A DNA stretch of 64,000 nt from Betaproteobacteria bacterium. Its GTDB lineage: Bacteria > Pseudomonadota > Gammaproteobacteria > Burkholderiales > Casimicrobiaceae. The stretch covers positions 62,001 through 126,000 of the forward strand of contig JADJWJ010000012.1 of NCBI GenBank assembly GCA_016716425.1, in the 5' to 3' direction. Positions 1 through 8,192 of this stretch are shown here, piece after piece; the stretch's first letter is position 1, and every line of letters begins with the position of its first letter. Position numbers and translations under genes: made by a program. The notes under the pieces were generated by a model. The model saw nothing but the letters and a program-made list of their open reading frames with translations. It made no database searches and had not been told where the DNA came from.

Positions 1-2
1 TC

Positions 3-695
3 GACGTCCGCGAGCACGAGGTCCGCGCGATCATCGGCCCCAACGGCGCCGGCAAGAGCTCGATGCTCAACGTGATCAATGGCGTCTACCACCCGCAGGC
101 CGGGACGATCACGTTCCGCGGCGAGGTGCGGCGCGACATGAACCCGCACCGGGCGGCGGCGTCCGGCATCGCACGGACGTTCCAGAACATCGCGCTGTTC
201 CGCGGCATGTCCGTGCTCGACAACATCATGACCGGACGCAACCTCAAGATGAAGGCGCACTTCCTCGAGCAGGCGATCTGGTTCGGGCGCGCGCGCCGCG
301 AGGAGCTCGAGCACCGGGCCAAGGTCGAGGAAATCATCGACTTCCTCGAGATCCAGCACATCCGCAAGACGCCGGTCGGCCGGCTGCCCTACGGGCTGCA
401 GAAGCGGGTCGAGCTCGCGCGCGCGCTCGCCGCCGAGCCGTCGATGCTGCTGCTCGACGAGCCGATGGCCGGCATGAACGTCGAGGAGAAGCAGGACATG
501 TGCCGGTTCGTGCTCGACGTCAACGAGCAGTACGGCACGACGATCGTGCTGATCGAGCACGACATGGGCGTCGTAATGGACATCTCGGACCGGGTCGTGG
601 TCCTCGACTACGGCAAGAAGATCGGCGACGGAACGCCGGACGAGGTGCGCAGCAACAAGACGGTGATCGACGCGTACCTGGGCGTCGCGCACTGA
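3..695 (+). CDS. livG: Branched-chain amino acid/aromatic acid ABC transporter ATPase LivG (5' partial)
   Basis: Cytoplasmic ATPase subunit that powers uptake through the LivH-LivM channel. The reading frame is open from the window edge, so the start codon lies upstream. About 230 residues are visible. Walker A GPNGAGKSS lies near visible residue 13, the degenerate signature LPYGLQKR typical of LivG near 128, Walker B MLLLDEPM near 148 and the switch region IEHDMGVVMD near 180. It is the first visible gene of a livG-H-M-substrate-binding protein-livF cluster. Family and role are secure. The substrate (branched-chain amino acid, amide or aromatic acid) cannot be read from the ATPase. Confidence 0.93.
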   Translation, partial: DVREHEVRAIIGPNGAGKSSMLNVINGVYHPQAGTITFRGEVRRDMNPHRAAASGIARTFQNIALFRGMSVLDNIMTGRNLKMKAHFLEQAIWFGRARREELEHRAKVEEIIDFLEIQHIRKTPVGRLPYGLQKRVELARALAAEPSMLLLDEPMAGMNVEEKQDMCRFVLDVNEQYGTTIVLIEHDMGVVMDISDRVVVLDYGKKIGDGTPDEVRSNKTVIDAYLGVAH

Positions 696-795
696 GGGCG
701 GATTTCACAATGAGACGCACAGACGCAGAGAACCGCATCCCGTACGCCGTGCGATTCTCCGCGCCTCGGCGCCTCTTCGCGAGAAGTTGATCGCC
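696..795. repeat. Short gap with a GC-rich dispersed-repeat-like segment between livG and livH
   Basis: The hundred bases between livG and livH contain AGACGCAGAGAACC followed by TCTCCGCGCCTCGGCGCCTC. This pair can partly fold back and resembles degenerate CGCAGAG / CTCTGCG dispersed repeats. No gene or clear promoter is visible. The repeat assignment rests on appearance only. Confidence 0.3.
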
Positions 796-1689
796 ATGTC
801 ATTCTTCTTCGAAGTCCTGATCGGCGGCCTGCTCTCGGGCGTCATGTACTCGCTCGTGGCGCTCGGCTTCGTCCTGATCTACAAGGCGTCGGGCGTGTTC
901 AACTTCGCGCAGGGCGCGATGGTGTTCTTCGCGGCGCTGACGTTCGTCGGGTTCCTCGAGATGGGCGTCTGGTTCTGGTTCGCGTTCGCGCTCACGCTGG
1001 GCGCGATGGTCGTGCTGGGGCTCGCCACCGAACGCATCGTGCTGCGGCCGCTGGTGAACCAGCCGCAGATCTCGCTGTTCATGGCGACCATCGGCCTCAC
1101 GTTCGTCCTCGAGGGCCTCGCGCAGCTCCTGTGGGGCTCGCAGCCGCACGGCCTCGACATCGGCATCCAGGACGAACCGCTCGGATGGATCTCCGACGCG
1201 ACGGGCATGAACATCTCGAAGTTCGACCTCGCGGCCGCCGGGATCGCGGCGGCGCTGGTGACCTCGCTCGCACTGTTCTTCAGCCGGACGCGCATCGGCC
1301 GCGCGCTGCGGGCGGTCGCCGACGACCACCAGGCGGCACTCGCGGTCGGCATCCCGCTCCAGCAGATCTGGGGCATCGTCTGGACGGTCGCCGGTTTCGT
1401 CGCCCTGGTCGCGGGGATGTTGTGGGGCGCCCGCAACGGCGTACAGTTCGCGCTTACGTTTCTCGCGCTGAAGGCGCTTCCGGTGCTGATCCTGGGCGGC
1501 TTCGAGTCGATCCCGGGCGCGATCGTCGGCGGGCTCATCATCGGCGCCTCCGAGAAGCTCGCCGAGGTCTACCTCGGCCCGTACGTCGGCGGCGGCATCG
1601 AAGGCTGGTTCCCGTACGTCCTGGCGCTCCTGTTCCTGCTCGTGCGGCCGGAAGGGCTGTTCGGGGAGAAGCACATTGACCGCGTCTGA
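796..1689 (+). CDS. livH: Branched-chain amino acid ABC transporter permease LivH
   Basis: Inner-membrane permease of 297 residues that forms one half of the translocation channel. The protein is almost wholly hydrophobic with 8-9 predicted membrane spans. It has the family features GVMYSLVALGFVLIYKASGV near the N terminus, FNFAQGAM, and near the C terminus a GGFESIPGAIVGGLIIG segment. I chose the ATG at 796; a TTG three codons upstream (787) is possible but less likely. It lies between livG and livM in the same direction. Confidence 0.93.
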   Translation: MSFFFEVLIGGLLSGVMYSLVALGFVLIYKASGVFNFAQGAMVFFAALTFVGFLEMGVWFWFAFALTLGAMVVLGLATERIVLRPLVNQPQISLFMATIGLTFVLEGLAQLLWGSQPHGLDIGIQDEPLGWISDATGMNISKFDLAAAGIAAALVTSLALFFSRTRIGRALRAVADDHQAALAVGIPLQQIWGIVWTVAGFVALVAGMLWGARNGVQFALTFLALKALPVLILGGFESIPGAIVGGLIIGASEKLAEVYLGPYVGGGIEGWFPYVLALLFLLVRPEGLFGEKHIDRV

Positions 1690-1734
1690 TCCTGCCGAGC
1701 TGACGCGAGCGCATGATGCCTGCTCGCCGCGAGT

Positions 1735-1809
1735 CGTCGTCCCCGCGAAGGCGGGGACCCAGCGTCTTTCGACGGACGCCACTGGGTCCCCGCCTTCGCG
1801 GGGACGACG
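1735..1809. repeat. 28-bp perfect inverted repeat between livH and livM
   Basis: Left arm 1735-1762 and right arm 1782-1809 are exact reverse complements with a 19-base spacer. The core is GTCCCCGCGAAGGCGGGGAC, followed by CCAG. Each arm is itself nearly palindromic, so nested hairpins are possible. The same core recurs as four tandem copies at 23833-23981. It sits inside the operon, so in RNA it may act as an mRNA-stability or attenuating hairpin; that role is inference. Confidence 0.85.
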
Positions 1810-1856
1810 CGGGTTCGGAGCCGGCGGGCGTTCACTTCGGCGGTGATTGGTAAACC

Positions 1857-2933
1857 ATGCTCTACAGAGAAGCCGGACAGTTCAAGGCGTCCTACGCCGA
1901 GGACCAGCAGATCTTCGCGATCCGCCAGGACCGGATCGCGGTCGGCGCGCTGCTGGTGTTCGCGTTCGTCGTCGTGCCGCTGGTGGCCAACCAGTACTGG
2001 CTGTCGGCGATCCTGACGCCCCTGCTCATCTTCGCGCTGGCCGCGATCGGCCTCAACATCCTGACCGGGTACGCCGGTCAGCTGTCGCTCGGCACGGCCG
2101 CGTTCATGGCCGTGGGCGCGTTCGCCGCGTACAACTTCGTGCTGCGCGTTCCCGGCATCCCGATCCTCGTGGCGTTCGTGCTGGCCGGCATCTGCGCCGC
2201 GCTGGTCGGCATCCTGTTCGGCCTGCCGAGCCTGCGCATCAAGGGGTTCTACCTCGCGGTGGCCACGCTGGCGGCGCAGTTCTTCGTCGTCTGGGCGCTG
2301 ACCAAGTTCGGGTGGTTCTCGAACAACAGCAGCTCCGGCGTGATCAGCGCGCAGAAGATCGAGATCCTCGGCTACACGGTCGACACGCCGGCCGGCAAGT
2401 ACCTGTTCACGCTCACGATCGTCGCCGTGCTCGCGCTGGCGGCGAAGAACCTGGTCAGGAGCTCGACCGGGCGCGCGTGGATGGCCGTGCGCGACATGGA
2501 CGTCGCCGCCTCGGTGATCGGCATCCGGCTGATGCAGACCAAGCTGTCGGCGTTCGCGATCAGTTCGGCCTATTGCGGCGTCGCCGGCGCGCTGTACGCG
2601 TTCGCGTACCTCGGCACCGTCGAGCCGGAGGGATTCAACCTCGACATGTCGTTCCGCGTGCTGTTCATGGTGATCATCGGTGGCGTGGGCAGCATTCTGG
2701 GCTCGTTCCTCGGTGCCGCCTTCATCGTGCTGCTGCCGATCTTCCTCAACACGGCGGCGCCGCTCATCGAGCACGGCCTCGGGCTGCAGATGCCCCCGGG
2801 GTTCATGTCGAACCTCGAACTGATCGTGTTCGGGGCGCTGATCGTCTTCTTCCTGGCCGTCGAGCCTCACGGTCTCGCGCGGCTCTGGCAGATCGGAAAG
2901 GAGAAGCTCCGGTTGTGGCCGTTTCCCCATTGA
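1857..2933 (+). CDS. livM: Branched-chain amino acid ABC transporter permease LivM
   Basis: Second inner-membrane permease of the Liv system, 358 residues, usual length for LivM without a fused ATPase. The N-terminal stretch (to about residue 30) is soluble and is followed by about nine membrane spans. LivM hallmarks are AAIGLNILTGYAGQLSLGTA near residue 62, LPSLRIKGFYLAVATLA near 125, and the C-terminal GGVGSILGSFLGAAF. The start is ATG at 1857, after the large inverted repeat that separates it from livH. Assignment is secure; substrate is not defined. Confidence 0.93.
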   Translation: MLYREAGQFKASYAEDQQIFAIRQDRIAVGALLVFAFVVVPLVANQYWLSAILTPLLIFALAAIGLNILTGYAGQLSLGTAAFMAVGAFAAYNFVLRVPGIPILVAFVLAGICAALVGILFGLPSLRIKGFYLAVATLAAQFFVVWALTKFGWFSNNSSSGVISAQKIEILGYTVDTPAGKYLFTLTIVAVLALAAKNLVRSSTGRAWMAVRDMDVAASVIGIRLMQTKLSAFAISSAYCGVAGALYAFAYLGTVEPEGFNLDMSFRVLFMVIIGGVGSILGSFLGAAFIVLLPIFLNTAAPLIEHGLGLQMPPGFMSNLELIVFGALIVFFLAVEPHGLARLWQIGKEKLRLWPFPH

Positions 2934-3006
2934 CGGCACGTCGCAGGCGTTCGTGATGCTGTATCGACTCCGGTTCGGAGGTGTTTCAATTGTCAGGAGG
3001 AAAGTC

Positions 3007-4323
3007 ATGAAGTCATTCACCAAGGCCCTGCTGGGCCTTGCCATGCTCGGCGCCGCGGCGACGACGCATGCGCAGAACGAGCAGTTTGTCCCGATGGTCG
3101 GGTACTGGGTCGGACCGTACGCTGCCGGCGGCTCGGGCATCTTCGGCGGCATGATCGACTACATCAACATGGTCAACGCGCGCGATGGCGGCGTCGGCGG
3201 CGTGAAGCTGACGTACGAGAAGTGCGAGACCGAGTACAACAACGCGCGCGGCGTCGAGTGCTACGAACGGCTGAAGAAGAAGGGCCCGACCGGCGCCACG
3301 CTGGTGCACCCGCTGTCGACCGGGATCACCTACTCGCTGATCGAGAAGGGCACGCAGGACAAGGTGCCCATCGTGTCGATCGGCTACGGCCGCACCGACG
3401 CCTCCGACGGCCGCGTCTTTCCCTGGGTCTTCCCGCTGCTGACGAACTACTGGTCGCAGAACACCGCCAAGATCAAGTTCATCGGGTCGAAGGAAGGGGG
3501 GATGGACAAGCTCAAGGGCAAGAAGATCGTGAACATCTATCACGACTCGGCCTACGGCAAGGAGACGATCCCGGTCCTCGACGCGCAGGCGAAGAAGTAC
3601 GGCTTCACGGTCACCCACATCCCGGTGCCGCATCCGGGCAACGAGCAGGGCGCGCAGTGGCTGCAGGTGCGCCAGATCAAGCCCGACTGGGTGATCCTGC
3701 GCGGCTGGGGCGTGATGAACCCGGTGGCGCTGAAGGGCGCCGCCAAGGTCGGCTTCCCGCGCGACCGGATCATCGGCGTCTGGTGGTCGGGTGCGGAAGA
3801 GGACACGATTCCCGCCGGTGACGCCGCCAAGGGCTACATCGCGGCCGGCTTCAACGTCGCCGGCTCGAACTTCCCGGTCATCCAGGACATCAAGAAGTAC
3901 GTGTACGCCAAGGGCAAGGGCGAGATGGAGGATCCCACGCGCATCGGCAGCATCTACTACAACCGCGGCGTCGTGCACGGCATCGTGACGGTCGAGGCGA
4001 TCCGCAAGGCGCAGGAGAAGTACGGCAAGAAGCCGCTGACCGGCGAGCAGATCCGCTGGGGCCTCGAGAACCTGACGATCAGCGAGGCGCGGCTGAAGGA
4101 ACTCGGCGCGGCCGGCTTCATGCAGCCGCTCAAGGTCAGCTGCCTGGATCACGAAGGCGGCGGCGCCGTGAAGTTCCAGCAATGGGACGGCAAGGAGTGG
4201 AAGGTCATCACCGACTGGATCACGCCGGACCGCGATCTGGTGCGGCCGATGATCGAGCAATCGGCGGCCGGCTACGCGAAGGAGAAGAACATCACGCCGC
4301 GCGACTGCAGCAAGGAGTCCTGA
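3007..4323 (+). CDS. ABC transporter substrate-binding protein, Leu/Ile/Val-binding (type I periplasmic) family
   Basis: Periplasmic receptor for the Liv-type transporter, 438 residues. The ATG at 3007 is preceded by AGGAGG with ideal spacing, so it is preferred over the in-frame GTG at 2953. Residues 1-22 form a signal peptide (positive MKSF start, hydrophobic LLGLAMLGAAA core, THA cleavage region). The mature part begins QNEQFVPMVGYWVGPYA and follows the Peripla_BP_6 fold, with YHDSAYGKE near residue 180. This subgroup commonly sits with CoA-ligase genes and is often linked to aromatic or fatty acid uptake rather than to leucine; the ligase at 5820 fits that. Ligand identity is inference. 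Confidence 0.9.
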   Translation: MKSFTKALLGLAMLGAAATTHAQNEQFVPMVGYWVGPYAAGGSGIFGGMIDYINMVNARDGGVGGVKLTYEKCETEYNNARGVECYERLKKKGPTGATLVHPLSTGITYSLIEKGTQDKVPIVSIGYGRTDASDGRVFPWVFPLLTNYWSQNTAKIKFIGSKEGGMDKLKGKKIVNIYHDSAYGKETIPVLDAQAKKYGFTVTHIPVPHPGNEQGAQWLQVRQIKPDWVILRGWGVMNPVALKGAAKVGFPRDRIIGVWWSGAEEDTIPAGDAAKGYIAAGFNVAGSNFPVIQDIKKYVYAKGKGEMEDPTRIGSIYYNRGVVHGIVTVEAIRKAQEKYGKKPLTGEQIRWGLENLTISEARLKELGAAGFMQPLKVSCLDHEGGGAVKFQQWDGKEWKVITDWITPDRDLVRPMIEQSAAGYAKEKNITPRDCSKES

Positions 4324-4340
4324 TCGCATCGCGCAGCACC

Positions 4341-4503
4341 CCCTCACCCCGACCCTCTCCCCCTTCCGGGGGCGAGGGAGCGTCAGGCGAGGGGCGCAGC
4401 ACGCAGCACCCTCCCTCTCCCGCTTGCGGGAGAGGGTTGGGGTGAGGGCCCACCCTCACCCCAGCCCTCTGCCCCGGGCACGGCCCGGGGGAGAGGGGGA
4501 GGG
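4341..4503. repeat. Cluster of CTCTCCC/GGGAGAGG palindromic repeats
   Basis: The 313-base gap between the binding protein and the open part of livF is filled mostly by alternating CCCTCACCCC, CCCTCTCCC and GGGAGAGGG blocks, which make several overlapping hairpins. The same family occurs at 16333-16507, 45728-45833, 55476-55574 and 60283-60325. No gene is visible here apart from the possible livF N terminus beginning near 4537. Confidence 0.85.
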
Positions 4504-4637
4504 CACCACGCGCGCCAATCCGAACTCGGATCGTCCATGTCCACCGCCACTGCCACCGCACCGCGACCGCGCAGCCCGCTGCCGCGAAGTACCTGTCGAT
4601 CAACAACATCGAGGTCATCTACGACCACGTCATTCTC

Positions 4638-5384
4638 GTGTTGAAAGGCGTGTCGCTCGAGGTGTCCGAGGGCAAGATCGTCGCGCTGCTCGGCGCCAAC
4701 GGCGCGGGCAAGAGCACGACGCTGAAGTCGATCTCCAACCTGCTGGCCGCCGAGCGCGGCGACGTCACCAAGGGCACGATCGAGTTCAAGGGCAAGCGCG
4801 TCGACAAGCTGACGACGAACGAACTCGTGCGGATGGGCGTGTGCCAGGTGATGGAGGGCCGGCACTGCTTCCAGCACCTGACCGTCGAGGAGAACCTGCT
4901 GACCGGCGCGTTCACGCGCAAGGTCTCCCGGGCGGAACTGGCCGCGGCGCTCGAACGCGTGTACCACTACTTCCCGCGGCTGAAGCAGCGGCGGACGAGC
5001 CAGTCGGGCTACACGTCCGGCGGCGAGCAGCAGATGACGGCGGTCGGCCGCGCGCTGATGGCGCAGCCGTCGATGATCCTGCTGGACGAGCCGTCGATGG
5101 GGCTCGCGCCGCAGATCGTCGACGAGATCTTCCAGATCGTGCAGGACCTGAACACGAAGGAAAAGGTGTCGTTCCTGCTCGCCGAGCAGAACACCATGGT
5201 CGCGCTGCGTTACGCGGACTACGGCTACATCCTGGAGAACGGGCGCGTCGTGATGGACGGCGCGGCGAAGGACCTCGCGGCCAACGAGGACGTGAAGGAG
5301 TTCTACCTCGGCCTGTCCTCGGGCGGCCGCAAGTCGTTCCGCGACGTCAAGCACTACCGCCGCCGCAAGCGCTGGCTGGCCTGA
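4638..5384 (+). CDS. livF: Branched-chain amino acid ABC transporter ATPase LivF (N terminus apparently frameshifted)
   Basis: Second ATPase of the Liv transporter. Walker A GANGAGKST lies near residue 19, signature SGGEQQM near 128 and Walker B MILLDEPS near 147. The first in-frame start is GTG at 4638, but homology-like coding continues upstream in the same frame from 4587 (KYLSINNIEVIYDHVILV), where no start codon exists. An ATG at 4537 in another frame begins MSTATATAPRPRSPLPR, and joining it to KYLSINN would need one inserted base near 4585. The true gene is therefore probably 4537-5384, with a one-base deletion or sequencing error. About 30 extra residues would bring it to normal LivF length. 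Confidence 0.88.
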   Translation: MLKGVSLEVSEGKIVALLGANGAGKSTTLKSISNLLAAERGDVTKGTIEFKGKRVDKLTTNELVRMGVCQVMEGRHCFQHLTVEENLLTGAFTRKVSRAELAAALERVYHYFPRLKQRRTSQSGYTSGGEQQMTAVGRALMAQPSMILLDEPSMGLAPQIVDEIFQIVQDLNTKEKVSFLLAEQNTMVALRYADYGYILENGRVVMDGAAKDLAANEDVKEFYLGLSSGGRKSFRDVKHYRRRKRWLA

Positions 5385-5445
5385 CGGGAGCGCACCGCGC
5401 CCGGGCTGCTGCACGCGTCGGCGCGGGAGGCCGGGCAGACGGACC

Positions 5446-5823
5446 ATGAACATCGACTCGCTGCGCAAGTTCTGCGCGACGCTCCCCGGCGCGACGGTGG
5501 ATGTGAAGTGGGGCGCCGACGAGTGTCACAGCGTCGGCGGCCGCATGTTCGCCGTGTTCCGCGTCGCCGGCGGCAAGGCGACGAAGCTCTCGTTCAAGTG
5601 CGAGCCGTCGCGTTTCCTCGAACTCACCGACCTGCCGGGCATCGTGCCGGCCCCGTACCTCGCGCGCGCGCACTGGGTGCAGGTGACCGACGCGCGCGCT
5701 CTCGCGGACGCACAGGCGCGAGAGCTCGTCGCGCGCTCCCATTCGCTCGTCCACGCCAAGCTGACCCGGCGCGATCGCGACGCGATCGCCGCCGCCACCC
5801 CGAAGCGGAAGGCTGCCCGATGA
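5446..5823 (+). CDS. MmcQ/YjbR family protein
   Basis: Small soluble protein of 125 residues of the MmcQ/YjbR (CyaY-like fold, proposed DNA-binding) family. Family features visible are a LRKFCATLPGATVDVKWG start, the central FRVAGGKATKLSFKCEPSRF, and WVQVTDARAL near residue 78, followed by the usual C-terminal helix. The biochemical role of the family is not established. It starts 61 bases after livF, and its TGA overlaps the ATG of the next gene (ATGA), so the two are translationally coupled. Its place inside a transporter/CoA-ligase operon is unusual. Confidence 0.85.
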   Translation: MNIDSLRKFCATLPGATVDVKWGADECHSVGGRMFAVFRVAGGKATKLSFKCEPSRFLELTDLPGIVPAPYLARAHWVQVTDARALADAQARELVARSHSLVHAKLTRRDRDAIAAATPKRKAAR

Positions 5824-7058
5824 CCGAACATTTCGACCTGCTGGAAACGCGCGACCCCGAGCTGCGCGAGCGCGAGCAGATGGCGGCGCTGCGACGCATG
5901 GTGGCGCACGCGCGCGCAAGCGCGCCGGCGTCGGCGCAGCTGCTCGCGGACGTCGACCCCGAAGCGTTGACGTCGCGCGAAGCGTTGGCGCGGCTGCCGG
6001 TCACGCGCAAGTCGGAGCTCCTCGACCTGCAGCGGGCGCGGCGGCCGTTCGGCGGCTTCGCGGCGACCCGCTGGGGCGCGGCGCGGCGCGTGTTCGCGAG
6101 CCCCGGCCCGCTGTACGAACCCGAAGGCGCCCGCCCGGACTACTGGCGGCTGGCGCGCGCGCTGTTCGCGGCCGGCTTCCGCGCCGGCGACCTCGTGCAC
6201 AACTGCTTCTCCTACCACCTGGCGCCCGCGGGCTCGATGCTCGAAACGGGTGCGCACGCGCTGGGCTGCACGGTGTTCCCCGGCGGCACCGGGCAGACCG
6301 AGCTGCAGGTGCAGGCGATGGCGGACTTGAAGCCCGCCGGTTACGTCGGCACGCCGTCGTTCCTGAAGATCATCCTCGAGAAGGCCGACGAGCAGGGTGT
6401 CGCGCTGCCGTCGCTCGCGAAGGCGCTCGTCTCGGGCGAGGCGTTTCCTCCGAGCCTGCGCGACGCGCTCGCCGCACGCGGCATCGCGGGCTACCAGGCG
6501 TACGCGACGGCGGACCTGGGCTGCATCGCCTACGAGTCGCCGGCACGCGAGGGGCTCGTCGTCGAAGAGGGCGTGCTGGTCGAGATCGTGCGCCCCGGCA
6601 CCGGCGACCCGGTCGCGCCGGGCGAGGTCGGCGAAGTCGTCGTGACGGCGCTCGCGAACGTCGACTACCCGCTGATCCGGTTCGGCACCGGCGACCTGTC
6701 CGCGCTGCTGCCGGGCGTGTCCCCGTGCGGCCGCACGAACATGCGGATCAAGGGCTGGATGGGCCGTGCGGACCAGACGACCAAGGTGAAAGGCATGTTC
6801 GTCCACCCGTCGCAGGTCGCGGCGATCGCGAAGCGGCACCCGGAGGTCGGCCGCGCGCGGCTCGTCGTCGACAACCCGGACGGCAACGACCGGATGACGC
6901 TGCACGTGGAGGTGCGCGACAACGCATCGTCGCACGCCGAGGCGATCGTCGCGTCGATCCGCGAAGTCACCAAGCTGCGCGGCGAGGTCGCCTTTCGCGC
7001 GCCGGGTGAACTGCCCAACGACGGCAAGGTCATCGACGACGTGCGGAAGTACGTGTGA
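5820..7058 (+). CDS. Phenylacetate-CoA ligase (PaaK) family AMP-forming ligase
   Basis: Predicted cytoplasmic acyl- or aryl-CoA ligase of 412 residues, close to PaaK length. It has PaaK-type features: GGTGQTELQVQAM near residue 160, the YQAYATADLGCIAYES adenylation motif near 225, FGTGDLS near 285 and the hinge RIKGWMGRADQTTKVKGMF near 308, then the small C-terminal domain. The ATG overlaps the preceding TGA. Together with the Liv-type transporter it suggests import of a carboxylate and capture as its CoA thioester. Phenylacetate itself is only one candidate, since no paa catabolic genes are in view. Confidence 0.88.
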   Translation: MTEHFDLLETRDPELREREQMAALRRMVAHARASAPASAQLLADVDPEALTSREALARLPVTRKSELLDLQRARRPFGGFAATRWGAARRVFASPGPLYEPEGARPDYWRLARALFAAGFRAGDLVHNCFSYHLAPAGSMLETGAHALGCTVFPGGTGQTELQVQAMADLKPAGYVGTPSFLKIILEKADEQGVALPSLAKALVSGEAFPPSLRDALAARGIAGYQAYATADLGCIAYESPAREGLVVEEGVLVEIVRPGTGDPVAPGEVGEVVVTALANVDYPLIRFGTGDLSALLPGVSPCGRTNMRIKGWMGRADQTTKVKGMFVHPSQVAAIAKRHPEVGRARLVVDNPDGNDRMTLHVEVRDNASSHAEAIVASIREVTKLRGEVAFRAPGELPNDGKVIDDVRKYV

Positions 7059-7326
7059 GCAAAGCGGGCGAGGCGCAGCGCGACCGAGCGCGCCGACACA
7101 CCGGCGCTTTGGCGCGCGTGAACGGGGCAACGAGGCGCGAGTAGCGACGCGGGCAGCCTGCGAGGGGCCCCGTTGCGCGAAGCGCAATGGGAATCGACGG
7201 CAATCGCGAATCGGCGCCTGCGATCGGCGCGTGCCCGTCGGTGACGCGGCATCGAGTCGAGGAGGCCGCCGCGCAGCGGGCGTGCTAGGATCCGATGCGT
7301 CGAGTCACCACGTCGAAGAGTGCACC

Positions 7327-7974
7327 GTGCCCGAAGACTCTGCCGCCGGCGCCTCCGCCCCGCTCGAACAGGAGACGCTGCGCGCGATCGCGGCTTCCGG
7401 CGTCGTCCGCCAGTACCCGAAGCAGACGATCCTGATCCACGAGGGCGACGTCGGCGACTCGCTGTACGTGATCCTCGCCGGGCGCGTGAAGGTCTACGCG
7501 AGCAACGCCGCGGGCCGCGAGGTCGTCCTCAACTTCCACGGCCCCGGCGAGTACGTGGGCGAGATGTCGCTCGACGGCGCGCCGCGCTCGGCGTCGGTGA
7601 TCACCGTCGAGCCGACGACCTGCGCGATCGTCAACCGCGCGCAGTTCCGGGACTTCCTCGCCGCCAATCCGGACTTCGCGCAGCACCTCATCCGCACGCT
7701 GATCCGGCGCGCGCGCTCGGCGACCGAGAACGTGAAGAGCCTCGCGTTGTCCGACGTCTACGGACGGCTGGTGCGGCTCGTCAACGCGCTGGCGGTCGAC
7801 GTCGGTGGCCGCCTGACGGTGCGCGAGAAGCTCACGCACCAGGACATCGCCGACCGCGTCGGCGCCTCGCGCGACATGATTGGCAAACTGCTGAAGGACT
7901 TGGTCGCCGGCGGCTATCTGCTCGTCGAGGACCGGCAGATCACGATCCTGAAGAAGCTGCCGCCGGGCTGGTAG
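7327..7974 (+). CDS. Crp/Fnr family transcriptional regulator
   Basis: DNA-binding regulator of 215 residues. An N-terminal cyclic-nucleotide-binding beta-barrel (about residues 20-130) contains GEYVGEMSLDGAPRSASV, with the RSA that contacts a cyclic nucleotide in CRP-type proteins. A C-terminal winged helix has LTHQDIADRVGASRDMIGKL as recognition region. There is no N-terminal cysteine cluster, so it is not an oxygen-sensing FNR. GTG at 7327 is the chosen start, in frame with a longer but unlikely upstream extension. It is monocistronic and directly followed by a palindrome. Target genes are unknown. Confidence 0.88.
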   Translation: MPEDSAAGASAPLEQETLRAIAASGVVRQYPKQTILIHEGDVGDSLYVILAGRVKVYASNAAGREVVLNFHGPGEYVGEMSLDGAPRSASVITVEPTTCAIVNRAQFRDFLAANPDFAQHLIRTLIRRARSATENVKSLALSDVYGRLVRLVNALAVDVGGRLTVREKLTHQDIADRVGASRDMIGKLLKDLVAGGYLLVEDRQITILKKLPPGW

Positions 7975-7994
7975 GCCGCCGGCGCGCCGGCGGC
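7975..7994. terminator. 20-bp GC palindrome immediately after the crp-family stop codon
   Basis: GCCGCCGGCGCGCCGGCGGC begins on the base after the TAG stop. It would fold into a very stable hairpin at the 3' end of the transcript. There is no clear U-tract, so it may protect the mRNA end rather than be a classical intrinsic terminator. Confidence 0.5.
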
Positions 7995-8031
7995 CCGGCC
8001 GGCGAAGATTCCGCTGTCCCGCGGCGGAACG

Positions 8032-8192
8032 GGGGTCAGACTCGAGTTTCGCGTTCGGTCGGCGGTGAATCCCGCGGGCGCGCTGCGAATCTGACCCCTA
8101 TGCACTACACGGCGGCGCGCTGCGAAGTTCGAATCTGACCTCTATGCGCTACACGGCGGCGCGCTGCGACGTTCGAATCTGACCCCTCTGCA
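8032..8192. repeat. GGGGTCAG-type repeat element with 44-bp tandem copies next to the aldehyde dehydrogenase stop codon
   Basis: GGGGTCAGACTCGAG at 8032 faces GCGAATCTGACCCC at 8085-8098. Two 44-base units follow (8100-8143 and 8144-8187), each beginning ATGC(A/G)CTACAC and ending GAATCTGACC(T/C)CT. A third partial copy, TGCACTACA, covers the stop codon of the dehydrogenase at 8193-8195. Related elements occur at 49785-49876, 52946-53033, 53795-53902 and 60327-60374. Confidence 0.8.

Noticed and set aside
787..795. TTG start for livH three codons upstream of the ATG
   Set aside because: The ATG at 796 gives the standard N terminus; TTG is not needed.
2953..3006. GTG start for the substrate-binding protein
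   Set aside because: It would add 18 residues before the signal peptide; the ATG at 3007 has an ideal AGGAGG.
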